A stretch of DNA of 64,000 nucleotides from UBA961 sp049426725 (GTDB lineage Bacteria > Bacteroidota > Ignavibacteria > Kapaibacteriales > UBA961), in contig JBMSYN010000006.1 of assembly GCA_049426725.1 (NCBI GenBank), positions 55,794 through 119,793 on the forward strand, read 5' to 3'. Positions within the stretch are counted from its first letter, which is position 1, and the number at the start of each line of letters is the position of its first letter. This document shows, one piece after another, positions 27,696 to 36,664 of the stretch. The notes under the pieces were generated by a model. The model did not search any database and had not been told where the DNA came from. It saw nothing but the letters and a program-made list of their open reading frames with translations. A program made the position numbers and the translations under genes.

Positions 27696-28922
27696 TCAAT
27701 GTTTATAAGCTTCTTGTTCAAGATTGAGATAATCTTGAACCGTTTTTGCATCAACTGGTTTATTCGTTCTTGTAAAAGCATGTATTAATAATGAGCAAAT
27801 GCGGTCTCGGACAATAATTCTTTCTTTTTTGTCTTTTACTTGCATCCACGCTTTTTGCTGATAGGGAAATGCGAGTGCGCTTATTACTCTTGCAGGATTC
27901 TTGGCAGAATCTGCAGCTGCTTTCTTTACCAAAGCTTGGAGCTTTTTTGCATAACCCTCGGGAGTTTTTCTGCTACCTTCGAGTTGTCCTTTCACTCTTT
28001 TTTCTATGCCTGCTTCAAGCGTTTCAACATTTGAAGAATCAAAATTGAAATGCTTCATTTGAGACAAATAATTAGGTTTCATCCTAACCCAGATTCTGTC
28101 ATGTGTTGAAGAAGTGAATCCATGCTTCCGTAATTCACTTAAAAGATAATTCGTGGCATCATAAGACAAATTGGTATTTGTGAGAGCTAATGCTGCTCTA
28201 ATGCCAACTTGACCAATCATTCCATCTGTTCTGTCAAAGACTTTCAGTATTGCTTGTCTGATGAATTGACCTTGATTGAAGGATCGTTGATGATCACCGG
28301 TTGTAAATGCCTTTCTAGAACGGAGAACGCGAAGTGTTGATGCTGCATTATCAGAGTATCCAAGCAATTCTATGATTCCCATTGCTTGAGAAAATCCAAA
28401 TTCGACGAAGTAATCAATGGATTTGATTTTTGCGATTTTTGTGACTTCTTTAATGTAGCGTTGTTGACCAAAGATGGAGCGTACATTTGCAATGATATTG
28501 CCGCCTTCTGTATCGCCTTTTTTGATAAGTGAGAAAGTTCCTCTTGGGATGGAAATGATTTCAATGCAACCAGAGTCCAAAAAGAAACGAACCACGTGAT
28601 TTGCATCTGCTCTTGCAGATTTCTGGCCAAGACGAGAGTCAATACCTGTTATCAAAACATTCACAACTCTTCCGGAAGGCATAGGAAAATCTTTGCGAAT
28701 TCCCAATATTGTTGAGTCAGACACAAGCTGAACACTATCCTTATTTACCGTGTCGGCTTTTGTCATAGGAATGCTATCTTTTTTCAAAGGCATCGTGTCA
28801 GCAGTTTTTGACTGCTCTTTCTTCTGATTTTGTATCTGTTCCGGCTGGGATTGTTCTTTTGAACAACTTGCCAAAACCAGTATGCTAAGCAATAGTGCAA
28901 ACACCCTTGGATGTTTTCCCAT
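27696..28922 (-). CDS. LCP (LytR-CpsA-Psr) family lipoprotein, copy 1
   Basis: 408 residues, a paralogue of the next gene along nearly its whole length. The signal MGKHPRVFALLLSILVLASC ends in a good lipobox (Cys20). A Lys/Ser/Thr-rich linker leads to the LCP domain: NVLITGIDSRLG, ARADANHVVRFF, EIISIPRGTF, EFGFSQAMGIIELLGY, and RSRKAFTTGDHQRSFNQGQF. The C-terminal helical region matches that of copy 2 (EGYAKKLQALVKKA, FPYQQKAWMQVKDKKERI). Both copies keep the Asp/Arg residues of the active site, so neither looks dead. The pair probably arose by tandem duplication and is likely one transcript. Confidence 0.82.
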   Translation of the reverse strand: MGKHPRVFALLLSILVLASCSKEQSQPEQIQNQKKEQSKTADTMPLKKDSIPMTKADTVNKDSVQLVSDSTILGIRKDFPMPSGRVVNVLITGIDSRLGQKSARADANHVVRFFLDSGCIEIISIPRGTFSLIKKGDTEGGNIIANVRSIFGQQRYIKEVTKIAKIKSIDYFVEFGFSQAMGIIELLGYSDNAASTLRVLRSRKAFTTGDHQRSFNQGQFIRQAILKVFDRTDGMIGQVGIRAALALTNTNLSYDATNYLLSELRKHGFTSSTHDRIWVRMKPNYLSQMKHFNFDSSNVETLEAGIEKRVKGQLEGSRKTPEGYAKKLQALVKKAAADSAKNPARVISALAFPYQQKAWMQVKDKKERIIVRDRICSLLIHAFTRTNKPVDAKTVQDYLNLEQEAYKH

Positions 28923-28963
28923 AGTAGCCCCAATATTAACAACATATATCAAGTAATAAATAG

Positions 28964-28997
28964 CAAATATACTGCCAATTATATTAAAACACCCAAA
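28964..28997 (-). promoter_or_regulatory. Candidate promoter of the LCP pair
   Basis: On the minus strand TTTG (28997-28994) and TATATTTG (28971-28964) are separated by 22 bases, slightly more than the usual 19-20. It would begin transcription about 35 bases before the first LCP gene. Confidence 0.4.
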
Positions 28998-29065
28998 TTG
29001 TTGGTTTTTGACGATATTGTGTGAGTTAATCTTTCATATCCCCAATCTACTTTAAATGGTGATTC

Positions 29066-29968
29066 ATGTATCGTCAACTCATAGTTATCAGTATTTGTAT
29101 CTTCTCATCATTTGTTTTTGTAAGCGCACAAGACCAAAATGCAATTTCTTTTTCTATTCCGGGTCCGGCTGAATTATCCTTGATCAAGATGAAAGGCGAT
29201 GCAGGAATTACATATGTGGGTTCGATAGTTGATCGTAATCAAAGGGAATTGACGATACTCACAGATGCCGGAACAAAAATCACCGTTTCTTTATCGAGTG
29301 TTCAGGATATAAGAGTAATACCTAAATCTCAGATTCATGATGGAGAGTATTGGTATCCAAATCCGAATGATTCGAGATATTTATTTGCTCCTTCGGCATT
29401 TAACTTAAAAAAGGGCGAAGGATATTATCAGAATACATATCTATTCATAAACACATTTAATTATGGGATTACAGATAATTTTTCCATGGGGCTTGGATTT
29501 GAATTCATTTCAACATTTGCTTCATTAGGCGCTTCGGATTTTGACCCAATCTACTTTCTGACACCAAAATATTCTACGCAAGTGTCAGAGAATGTACGAG
29601 TCGGTGTCGGTGTACTCTATGGAAAGGTTTCGGATGATATCGGAGGATTTGGTGTGGGATATGGGCTTGTGACTTATGGAAATCCAGAACATAATGCAAC
29701 ATTAGGTTTGGGATTTGGCTTTTTTGATGGAGAATTCAGCGGCGAACCTGTTATTACACTTAGTGGAATGACAAGACTTTCCAGAAGAATTTCATTAGTT
29801 ACAGAAAATTGGTTTTTTCCTGCTGATGTGTATCGGGGCATTATCTCATATGGCATAAGATTTTTTGGAGAAACAATGTCTGTCGATCTTGCATTAGTAA
29901 ACAATGATGAGTTTTCAGAAGTATTCCCAATCGGAATTCCGTATGTGGATTTTGTGGTGAAGTTTTGA
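29066..29968 (+). CDS. Outer-membrane beta-barrel-like protein of unknown function
   Basis: 300 residues with a signal peptide ending near VSAQD. Residues 45-85 resemble a small beta domain (GDAGITYVGSIVDRN, LTILTDAGTKITVSLSSV). From about 125 on, alternating aromatic/glycine strands (YLFINTFNYGITDNFSMGLGF, VRVGVGVLYG, ATLGLGFGFFDGEF, GIISYGIRFFG) indicate a small barrel, and the last residue is Phe (YVDFVVKF), the usual signature for BAM-mediated insertion. No specific family is recognised. It is a single gene, divergent from the LCP pair and convergent with the phosphatase. Confidence 0.72.
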   Translation: MYRQLIVISICIFSSFVFVSAQDQNAISFSIPGPAELSLIKMKGDAGITYVGSIVDRNQRELTILTDAGTKITVSLSSVQDIRVIPKSQIHDGEYWYPNPNDSRYLFAPSAFNLKKGEGYYQNTYLFINTFNYGITDNFSMGLGFEFISTFASLGASDFDPIYFLTPKYSTQVSENVRVGVGVLYGKVSDDIGGFGVGYGLVTYGNPEHNATLGLGFGFFDGEFSGEPVITLSGMTRLSRRISLVTENWFFPADVYRGIISYGIRFFGETMSVDLALVNNDEFSEVFPIGIPYVDFVVKF

Positions 29969-29971
29969 GTC

Positions 29972-30898
29972 TTACTTTTTCAATGAATACGCTGTAATTA
30001 CTTTACCGCTAATGTCGATTACTTGCACTAGGGTTTCGTTTTCCATAACTGAAAACATCATGAAGCCTTGTTTGCCATGATAAAAGTCTTGTCCTTCTGC
30101 TTTCCCTGCATCACGAATTTGGCTACCTGCACCTGAGATAAAGTGTACAGTTGATTGATTCTTGGGATGTATGATTTGCAAATCATGCTCATGACCGCAG
30201 ATATATGCATGTACTCCTTGTGTATTGAATGTATCATCAAATTTATTCATAAGATCATTCATACCGGGTTTTCTCTTTCCCAAGCTGTATATTGAATGAT
30301 GTCCGATTACGAATTTCCAATCATTCTTTGGTGTTTGTGAAAGCAAAGAATCCATCCATCTTCTCTGACCTGCAGTATCAATACCTTTTACATGATATGT
30401 TTCATCTTCTTTGTGATATGAATCAACGAATGGATTGGTGTCCATGAAAAGAAATTGTGCTGACTGTGTTTTGCTAACTGCAAATCTCTTAGAATAATAT
30501 CGTGCAGGCATATTCCATCTTCTACTGATGCTTGAATATTCGATTTGTGCATCTGGATTACCTTTATAATCGTGATTTCCAAGCACCACATACCAATTAC
30601 CTTGTAGTGAATGTTGAGGATAAATATCTTCAAATGAAGCTTCCCAATTCGGGTCCATGACGCTTCTAATACCACTTGGATAGAAATTGTCACCTGTGCT
30701 TATGATAAATTCCGGCTCAACTTGTTCTGCGGCATCTGCCATTACTTTTGCAATATCTTTTTGTCCATATTCACCATTTCTTCCCCAATCTCCGATCACA
30801 AAAAAATGCAGTGCATCTTTAGGAATTTTGATTCCGGGTATATCAGAGTATACAGTATTATTGCAAATGAAGAGGATTAAAAGAAGGTACTTTTTCAT
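29972..30898 (-). CDS. Purple-acid-phosphatase-like metallophosphoesterase
   Basis: 308 residues with an N-terminal signal (MKKYLLLILFICNNTVYS). The dinuclear-metal motifs are complete and ordered as in tartrate-resistant (type 5) acid phosphatase: GDWG, GDNFYP, GNHDY, GHHSIYS and GHEHDL. It is therefore likely a periplasmic or secreted phosphomonoesterase with an Fe-Fe/Mn/Zn centre. Its ATG follows the terminator of the upstream TonB-receptor gene by about 19 bases, which leaves no room for a separate promoter. Expression may depend on read-through. Substrate unknown. Confidence 0.9.
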   Translation of the reverse strand: MKKYLLLILFICNNTVYSDIPGIKIPKDALHFFVIGDWGRNGEYGQKDIAKVMADAAEQVEPEFIISTGDNFYPSGIRSVMDPNWEASFEDIYPQHSLQGNWYVVLGNHDYKGNPDAQIEYSSISRRWNMPARYYSKRFAVSKTQSAQFLFMDTNPFVDSYHKEDETYHVKGIDTAGQRRWMDSLLSQTPKNDWKFVIGHHSIYSLGKRKPGMNDLMNKFDDTFNTQGVHAYICGHEHDLQIIHPKNQSTVHFISGAGSQIRDAGKAEGQDFYHGKQGFMMFSVMENETLVQVIDISGKVITAYSLKK

Positions 30899-30916
30899 GA
30901 TTTAGTGATAAGCATG

Positions 30917-30944
30917 ATAAAAAAAGGGGGCAGTGAATGCCCCC
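30917..30944 (-). terminator. Intrinsic terminator after the TonB-dependent receptor gene
   Basis: Minus-strand stem gggggca/tgccccc around a five-base loop (30944-30926), followed by seven T residues. It ends the receptor gene, and its T-run lies about 19 bases before the phosphatase ATG. Confidence 0.9.
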
Positions 30945-30967
30945 GTTCAAGTTTCATTTGATGTATA

Positions 30968-33784
30968 TTATAAGTCCCATTTCAAACCAATATTCATACG
31001 CATATTGTAAAACTCAGCTTGCATAGTTCTTTCACTTATGCCTTGATAATATCTTAATGGTTGATTGGTGATATTATTGAGTTCTGCGAACATACGGAGT
31101 TCAGGAGTAAATTTATAGGCTGCATTAAAATCAACAAAAGTTTGTGTGTCATAATATCTGTCATAGAATTCGCTCACTCCATAACTATCGATATATGCAC
31201 TTGTATAATTCAACGATATTCTTGCTGATAATTTACTGTCTTCATAGGAAAGTGAAGTATTGAACATATGTTCTGCTGTTCCAGGAAGTGAAGCATCTAT
31301 GCGCTCGGTATCATCTGTTGGAACACTTGGTACATTTGATCCAGTGTTTGTATAATTCAAGTATAAACTTGTATTTCCAAGAATTCCGGGCAAGAAATCG
31401 AGTTGTCTTTGAAATCCGACTTCAATTCCTGTGATCGTCGCTTCTGCTCCATTACGTGGTTGTGTATATCGTGCATATTGCACGCCATTGATCAATGGGA
31501 CATTAGCTCCACGGAGGATATAATCATAAATGAAGTTTTGGATATTCTTGTGGAAGAGACCACCTGAGAATACACCGACCGATTCAAAATAATATTCAGC
31601 CATCAAGTCGATATTTGATGATGTAGTCGCCTTCAAATCAGGATTGCCAAGTGTGATTTCATCATCATCCTGACTGAATAATTGATAGGGAACGAGATTG
31701 TAATAATTTGGTCTTGCAATTGTATTCGTATACGCTAAACGAACAATCAAAGCAGGATTATATTCATAACGCACATGTAATGAAGGCAAAATATTTACAT
31801 ATGAATTCGTGCCTGTTTTTGCTGTATATGTTTCAGCATCTGCATCAAATGAATTTCCTGTATATTCAACTGAAGTGTGTTCGACTCTTGCACCCGCAAC
31901 AATCATCAACTTATCATCCGAATTGAGATAGCCTCCACTCAATTGTTGTGAAAGCATGAGATAACCGGCATTGATTGTTTCTGTTGCATTGAAGTTACCA
32001 GGAACATATTCAGCAATTCCATCTCGTACTTTGAAATTAGCAGTATCATTCACATTGATGCCACCCAAGAATGAAGAAGGTGCATAGGAACCATAGGCAT
32101 AATCACCTGCAAGATTTGCTTTCCCTCTGTCCATATCAATCAAAGGGATAGAACCGAATGAACTTGCATTGAATACATTTGTATTATTCGGTGTATAAAA
32201 GTTATAACTATTATCGCGTATCTTTTCTTTTCCACGATAACGAATACCACCTTTTAGAATGGATTCATAAGCACCCTGATTCAAGGTTGTTTCCAAGTCC
32301 AATTTGGCATTGAGATCCACATCTTCTGTATAACCATATTGTTCTGTAAATTGACGCAATGTCCAAGTATTCAGATCATTCCCAGTTTCACCGGCAACGA
32401 ATCCTCCTTTCGGTTGAATCGGATCGCTGATGTCTTGTGTGATCTTTTGTTTTCTGGTTCTGAATGACACATAGCGCTCATTTGGACGCTCTTCAGAAGC
32501 TTTTGCATAATTGGCTTGCCAATTTGCTTTTACGGCGCCAAGGATATGTTGACCCGACATTGACACATTGAACGTTCTTTGATCTTCGAGCCTTCGATTG
32601 TCCACGCGATCATTTCCGATACCACCTTTTGTTTCCCTTCTCACCTCTGCTCCTGAAACAATGCCATTGGAATCAGGTGCAGATGGATAGCGATAATTCA
32701 CTCGATATCGATTTTCCCAGTCATCTCTCCAATTATAAATCGTATTGAAGAATACTTGATTTTGTTCATCGAATTTATAATCTAAACCAAGCGAGATGCT
32801 TCTTCTGGTTCTTTCAACATCATATCTGCGCAATTGAAGATCTGATACATATGCATTTCCATTGTCATCTTCAGACCACTCTGCTTCTACATTGTCTGAA
32901 GCCAATTTATGATTATTGATACTACCCGAAAGTACAAGTCCAAGTTTATTATCCATGAATCTATCACCATAGATTCCGGCTCCCGTCAGAATTGGTTTTT
33001 CACTGAGGAAGTTGTATCCTCCAGCCCCGGTGACTGACAGGCGTCTTGTTTCAGGAGCTCCCCGCGTAATTAGATTGATTGACCCACCTATGGCATCGGC
33101 ATCCATATCGGGAGTGAGTGCTTTAGTTACCTCAATTGTTTGAATCATGTCAGAAGGAATCAAATCCAATTGTACTTCGCGGTTTTCCGCTTCTGCTGAT
33201 GGGATACGATCTCCATTGAGAGTAACGCTATTCAAACGAGCAGCAGTACCTCTGATAAGTCCGAATCTTGCTTCACCTTGATCATATTGAACGGTAATAC
33301 CTTGAACGCGCTTCAATGCATCGCCAATATTTGCATCTGGGAACCGTCCGACTTGATCTGAGGAAACAATATTAGCAATGGATACACCTGCTTTTTGTTG
33401 ATTTAATGCGCGTGCTTGACCTTGAAGTCCGTCACCCATGACTATCACATCATTTATTATCGATGTGGAACCTTGCATGATAACTTTTATGGATATGGTG
33501 CCATTTTCTGGGACAACGATTTCTTGAGAATATTTTTTATATCCAATTGATGTTACTGTCAGTGTATAAGACCCTGATTTTACATTTGAAATAAAGAATT
33601 GACCTCGACTATCACATATTTTTCCTCTTGATAGGTCCTTTATTTGAACTCCGGCACCGGGTAAAGGTAAAATACCCTTTTCGTCAAGTACAATTCCGGA
33701 TACATTTCCGGCCAATGAAGTCATGATGGAAAAGGGAATGAAGAGGAGAGAAAAGAGGAGTTGAATGCTGTATGTGTTGTGCAT
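30968..33784 (-). CDS. TonB-dependent receptor with carboxypeptidase-regulatory N-terminal domain
   Basis: 938 residues: a signal peptide (cleavage near TSLAG), then a regulatory-like beta domain (about 27-110: GNVSGIVLDEKGILPLPGAGVQ). The plug domain (about 115-240) has QVGRFPDANIGDALKRVQGI, RGTAARLNSVTLNG and KALTPDMDADAIGGSINL, very like the Xanthomonas/Caulobacter-type receptors. The 22-strand barrel ends in NMRMNIGLKWDL. It imports an unidentified ligand, usually iron complexes, cobalamin or glycans in this family. No SusD partner is next to it. The neighbouring NRAMP-family transporter makes a metal complex plausible but unproved. Confidence 0.92.
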   Translation of the reverse strand: MHNTYSIQLLFSLLFIPFSIMTSLAGNVSGIVLDEKGILPLPGAGVQIKDLSRGKICDSRGQFFISNVKSGSYTLTVTSIGYKKYSQEIVVPENGTISIKVIMQGSTSIINDVIVMGDGLQGQARALNQQKAGVSIANIVSSDQVGRFPDANIGDALKRVQGITVQYDQGEARFGLIRGTAARLNSVTLNGDRIPSAEAENREVQLDLIPSDMIQTIEVTKALTPDMDADAIGGSINLITRGAPETRRLSVTGAGGYNFLSEKPILTGAGIYGDRFMDNKLGLVLSGSINNHKLASDNVEAEWSEDDNGNAYVSDLQLRRYDVERTRRSISLGLDYKFDEQNQVFFNTIYNWRDDWENRYRVNYRYPSAPDSNGIVSGAEVRRETKGGIGNDRVDNRRLEDQRTFNVSMSGQHILGAVKANWQANYAKASEERPNERYVSFRTRKQKITQDISDPIQPKGGFVAGETGNDLNTWTLRQFTEQYGYTEDVDLNAKLDLETTLNQGAYESILKGGIRYRGKEKIRDNSYNFYTPNNTNVFNASSFGSIPLIDMDRGKANLAGDYAYGSYAPSSFLGGINVNDTANFKVRDGIAEYVPGNFNATETINAGYLMLSQQLSGGYLNSDDKLMIVAGARVEHTSVEYTGNSFDADAETYTAKTGTNSYVNILPSLHVRYEYNPALIVRLAYTNTIARPNYYNLVPYQLFSQDDDEITLGNPDLKATTSSNIDLMAEYYFESVGVFSGGLFHKNIQNFIYDYILRGANVPLINGVQYARYTQPRNGAEATITGIEVGFQRQLDFLPGILGNTSLYLNYTNTGSNVPSVPTDDTERIDASLPGTAEHMFNTSLSYEDSKLSARISLNYTSAYIDSYGVSEFYDRYYDTQTFVDFNAAYKFTPELRMFAELNNITNQPLRYYQGISERTMQAEFYNMRMNIGLKWDL

Positions 33785-33817
33785 CGTCTATCCTTGGAAA
33801 AGTGAAGGAATACTATG

Positions 33818-33825
33818 CAAACTTA
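33818..33825 (-). promoter_or_regulatory. Candidate TonB-receptor promoter -7 box
   Basis: TAAGTTTG on the minus strand, 34 bases before the receptor ATG, fits TAnnTTTG. No -33 box at standard spacing. Confidence 0.35.
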
Positions 33826-33918
33826 TTAATAGGGTATTATGAGAATATTATGCAAGTATTAAGTCTGTATGATAAAAATACATTGTAATATTAATTTTAG
33901 AAAATACATATGATCTTC

Positions 33919-35169
33919 TTACATAGAGAGTATCACTAATGCAATTGCTGAAGCTGACATCAAAAGTAATGTGAGAACTCCTCCAATATTCATCAGTTTG
34001 GAATTGGTGAATTCCCCCATGATATCTTTATTATTGGCAATGTGAAGTATCACTGCAATCAAAATGGGGGCTGTCAAACCATAGAGTATGGCTGTAGCAA
34101 TCAATGCATCAACGGGGCTGATGCCAAAAAGACTCAATGATAATCCGAGGATGAGTGAAACAGCCATGATGGCATAAAATCCTTTTGCCTGCTGAAAAGT
34201 ACGATCTAAACCTCTTGGAATATTCGCAATTTCAGAGAACATATAACTCAGACATCCGCTTAAAACAGGGATTGCTATTAACCCTGTGCCTATCACTCCC
34301 AAGCTAAACAGAAGTGTTGCTGCATTTCCAAGAAGTGGTTGAAGTGCCAATGCGGCATCTTCCACGGTATTGATTTTTGTTATTCCTTTTGGAAAAAGAA
34401 CCATTCCTGTTGTAAGGATGATGCAATACATGATGATGCCTGAAAAGAGCATTCCGCTATTGACATCCGATTCCATGGACTTGATATGTGATTTGTCAAC
34501 AATGATGATATGTTGATGGTCTCTTTCTTCAACTTCAACAGAAGCTTGCCAAAAAAACAAATAGGGTGAAATTGTTGTGCCTAAAATTCCAACCAAGATG
34601 AGTAAGTAGTCTTTTGAGAATTGCATTGTGGGGATAAAGGATGCTTTGAGAATATCAATGATTTCAATTTCATCATGATATAGCGGAACAATACAATAGA
34701 CTAGTAAACTGAGGCAAGCATATTTAAGGACACTTGTGATTTTCTGATAGGGAAGATAAATCATGAAAATCATCAGTAGCATCGTAAAAAATACGCTGAA
34801 ATACATTGGATCGATATGAGGGAACATCATATGTCCTACGGCACCCATACCTGCGATATTTGCGCCAATATTTAGTACGATGGCTGGTGCCCCAAATCCA
34901 ACTGTAATATATAATACCCATTTAGGGTACGATTCTTTCAATGTACCAGCCAATCCGCGACCTGTCACCATGCCAATTCTAGCGCACATGGTTTGAATGA
35001 TGGTCATGAGAGGGAATGCGATGAAAGCAGTCCACAATGTTGCCAAACCAAACATTGCACCCGCTTGTGAATATGTGGCAATACCCGATGGATCGTCATC
35101 GCTGGCACCAGTAATGATGCCGGGACCGAAATATCTCCGAAAAAGATTTATCAATATTTTTTTTCTCAT
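33919..35169 (-). CDS. NRAMP-related divalent metal ion transporter
   Basis: 416 residues with about eleven helices of the NRAMP fold. The first helix carries GASDDDPSGIATYSQAG where classical NRAMP proteins have DPGN, and the sixth carries TTISPYLFFWQASVE where they have the MPHNLYLHS metal-binding block. Both metal-coordinating motifs are therefore altered, as in the NRAMP-related magnesium transporters (NRMT), so Mg2+ or another hard ion may be the cargo in place of Mn2+/Fe2+. The ion choice is inference. It is a single gene, 133 bases upstream of the TonB receptor on the same strand. Confidence 0.85.
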   Translation of the reverse strand: MRKKILINLFRRYFGPGIITGASDDDPSGIATYSQAGAMFGLATLWTAFIAFPLMTIIQTMCARIGMVTGRGLAGTLKESYPKWVLYITVGFGAPAIVLNIGANIAGMGAVGHMMFPHIDPMYFSVFFTMLLMIFMIYLPYQKITSVLKYACLSLLVYCIVPLYHDEIEIIDILKASFIPTMQFSKDYLLILVGILGTTISPYLFFWQASVEVEERDHQHIIIVDKSHIKSMESDVNSGMLFSGIIMYCIILTTGMVLFPKGITKINTVEDAALALQPLLGNAATLLFSLGVIGTGLIAIPVLSGCLSYMFSEIANIPRGLDRTFQQAKGFYAIMAVSLILGLSLSLFGISPVDALIATAILYGLTAPILIAVILHIANNKDIMGEFTNSKLMNIGGVLTLLLMSASAIALVILSM

Positions 35170-35347
35170 TAGAAATTATTCTTGGATATAAAGGCAATTC
35201 ATGGCAAGTCAACAAAACTCAAGTTACGGAAACCTCCTGCAAATGCGTTATATTAAGCTATATCCGTGGGAGTGATAATTGGCATCAAGGGACTTGTGCT
35301 GAATTTATCCGTGCCGGGAACAGTATGTAAATCAATAAAAGAGTACC

Positions 35348-36664
35348 ATGAAATCTACGCATTTCGGTCCGATTGCAGCCATGTCTATCGTTATTGCAAA
35401 CATGATTGGCACGGGTGTCTTCACGGGGCTGGGGTATCAATTACTCACGATTCAAGATTTTGCTGCAATCATCGCACTTTGGGTCATTGGTGGATTGCTT
35501 TCATTATGCGGTGCATTTGTATATGCAGAACTTGGCTCTATGTTTCCCCATTCCGGAGGGGAGTATAGGTATTTGTCTGATGTGTTTCATCCAAGTTTTG
35601 GATTTTTGTCAGGTTGGGTGAGCTCAACCATTGCATTTACCGCTCCTCTTGCATTGAGTTCAATTGCAGTCGGCAATTATGTTGTTGCTTCCTTAGGTTT
35701 TGGAAATCCCACCATCATTGGATTACTTTCGCTCATTGGCTTAACTGCCATACATTCAGTGAGTCATAAAGCTAGTGGAGCATTTCAATCATTCTCAACC
35801 GGCGCAAAGGTTCTGTTTGTGATTATACTGATTGTTTTGGGGTGCTCACATGCAGATTGGGATTTTTCTCACTTCACACCAACAATCAGTACTGCTGCCC
35901 AAATGACTTCTCCTTCATTTGCGGTATCATTGATCTATGTGATTTTTGCATATTCAGGTTGGAATGCATCAGCTTATGTGGCTTCAGAATTGAAAAATCC
36001 CGAGAGAGATGTTCCGTTATCCATTATTGGGGGAACGGTTTTTGTAACCATCGTCTATGTCTTGCTCAATATGATGTATCTGATGGTTGCACCAATCAAT
36101 GAATTGACTGTCAACTCTGAAACAATGCTTCCAAAAGAATTGGTGGTTATCGCAGGATCGCATTTTCTTCCTCCAATATTTACCACCATTTCAGGACTTA
36201 TCATTGCATTTATGCTCATCTCTTCAATGAGTGCAATGGTTGTTGCCGGACCTCGCGTTTTGCGATCAATGGTGAATGAATACCTTCCGGGGAAAAATAG
36301 ATCTGATATTTCTTCAGTTCCTGTTAAATCAATCTGGTTGCAAACCGGCATTGCAGTATTAATGATTCTCACAAGTACATATGATACACTCATCACATAT
36401 ACAACATTTCTCATGACATTATTTTCGAGTTTGACTGCACTTGCTGCAATCTATGCTCGAATAAGCATGAGAAAAGTTCATAGACCTTATAGAATGTTCG
36501 CTTTTCCGGCTACTCCGGTTTTATTCCTGCTCATAAATGTTTGGATAATGTATTTTATTGTTCAAGACAGACCTCAAGACATGTATGTTGTTTCAGGTAT
36601 CTTGATTGCCGGAATTATTGCATGGGTCATTTTACATGTGAGAAAAAAGCGGATTCAGCCATGA
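35348..36664 (+). CDS. APC-family amino acid permease
   Basis: 438 residues with twelve predicted helices. The first helix carries IANMIGTGVFTGLG, the unwound substrate-binding motif of the LeuT-fold amino acid/polyamine/organocation family. GGLLSLCGAFVYAELGSMFPHSGGEYRYL is typical of LAT-like members (its blocks YAELGSMFPHSGGEY and YSGWNASAYVASELKNPERD are clear). Substrate not determinable. Its stop overlaps the next ATG (ATGA), coupling it to an exported PQQ-propeller lipoprotein. Confidence 0.9.
   Translation: MKSTHFGPIAAMSIVIANMIGTGVFTGLGYQLLTIQDFAAIIALWVIGGLLSLCGAFVYAELGSMFPHSGGEYRYLSDVFHPSFGFLSGWVSSTIAFTAPLALSSIAVGNYVVASLGFGNPTIIGLLSLIGLTAIHSVSHKASGAFQSFSTGAKVLFVIILIVLGCSHADWDFSHFTPTISTAAQMTSPSFAVSLIYVIFAYSGWNASAYVASELKNPERDVPLSIIGGTVFVTIVYVLLNMMYLMVAPINELTVNSETMLPKELVVIAGSHFLPPIFTTISGLIIAFMLISSMSAMVVAGPRVLRSMVNEYLPGKNRSDISSVPVKSIWLQTGIAVLMILTSTYDTLITYTTFLMTLFSSLTALAAIYARISMRKVHRPYRMFAFPATPVLFLLINVWIMYFIVQDRPQDMYVVSGILIAGIIAWVILHVRKKRIQP

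Noticed and set aside
26438..28922. The two LCP frames as pieces of one gene broken by a frameshift
   Set aside because: Each has its own signal peptide, full LCP domain and C-terminal region, so they are complete paralogues.
33785..33918. Similar TATGCAA elements at 33814 and 33849 as a regulator site pair
   Set aside because: They are short, AT-rich and imperfect, and could be chance in this base composition.
35170..35347. A riboswitch or small gene between the NRAMP-like and APC genes
   Set aside because: No convincing stem set, promoter motif or open frame with a recognisable product; I see nothing supportable in these 178 bases.
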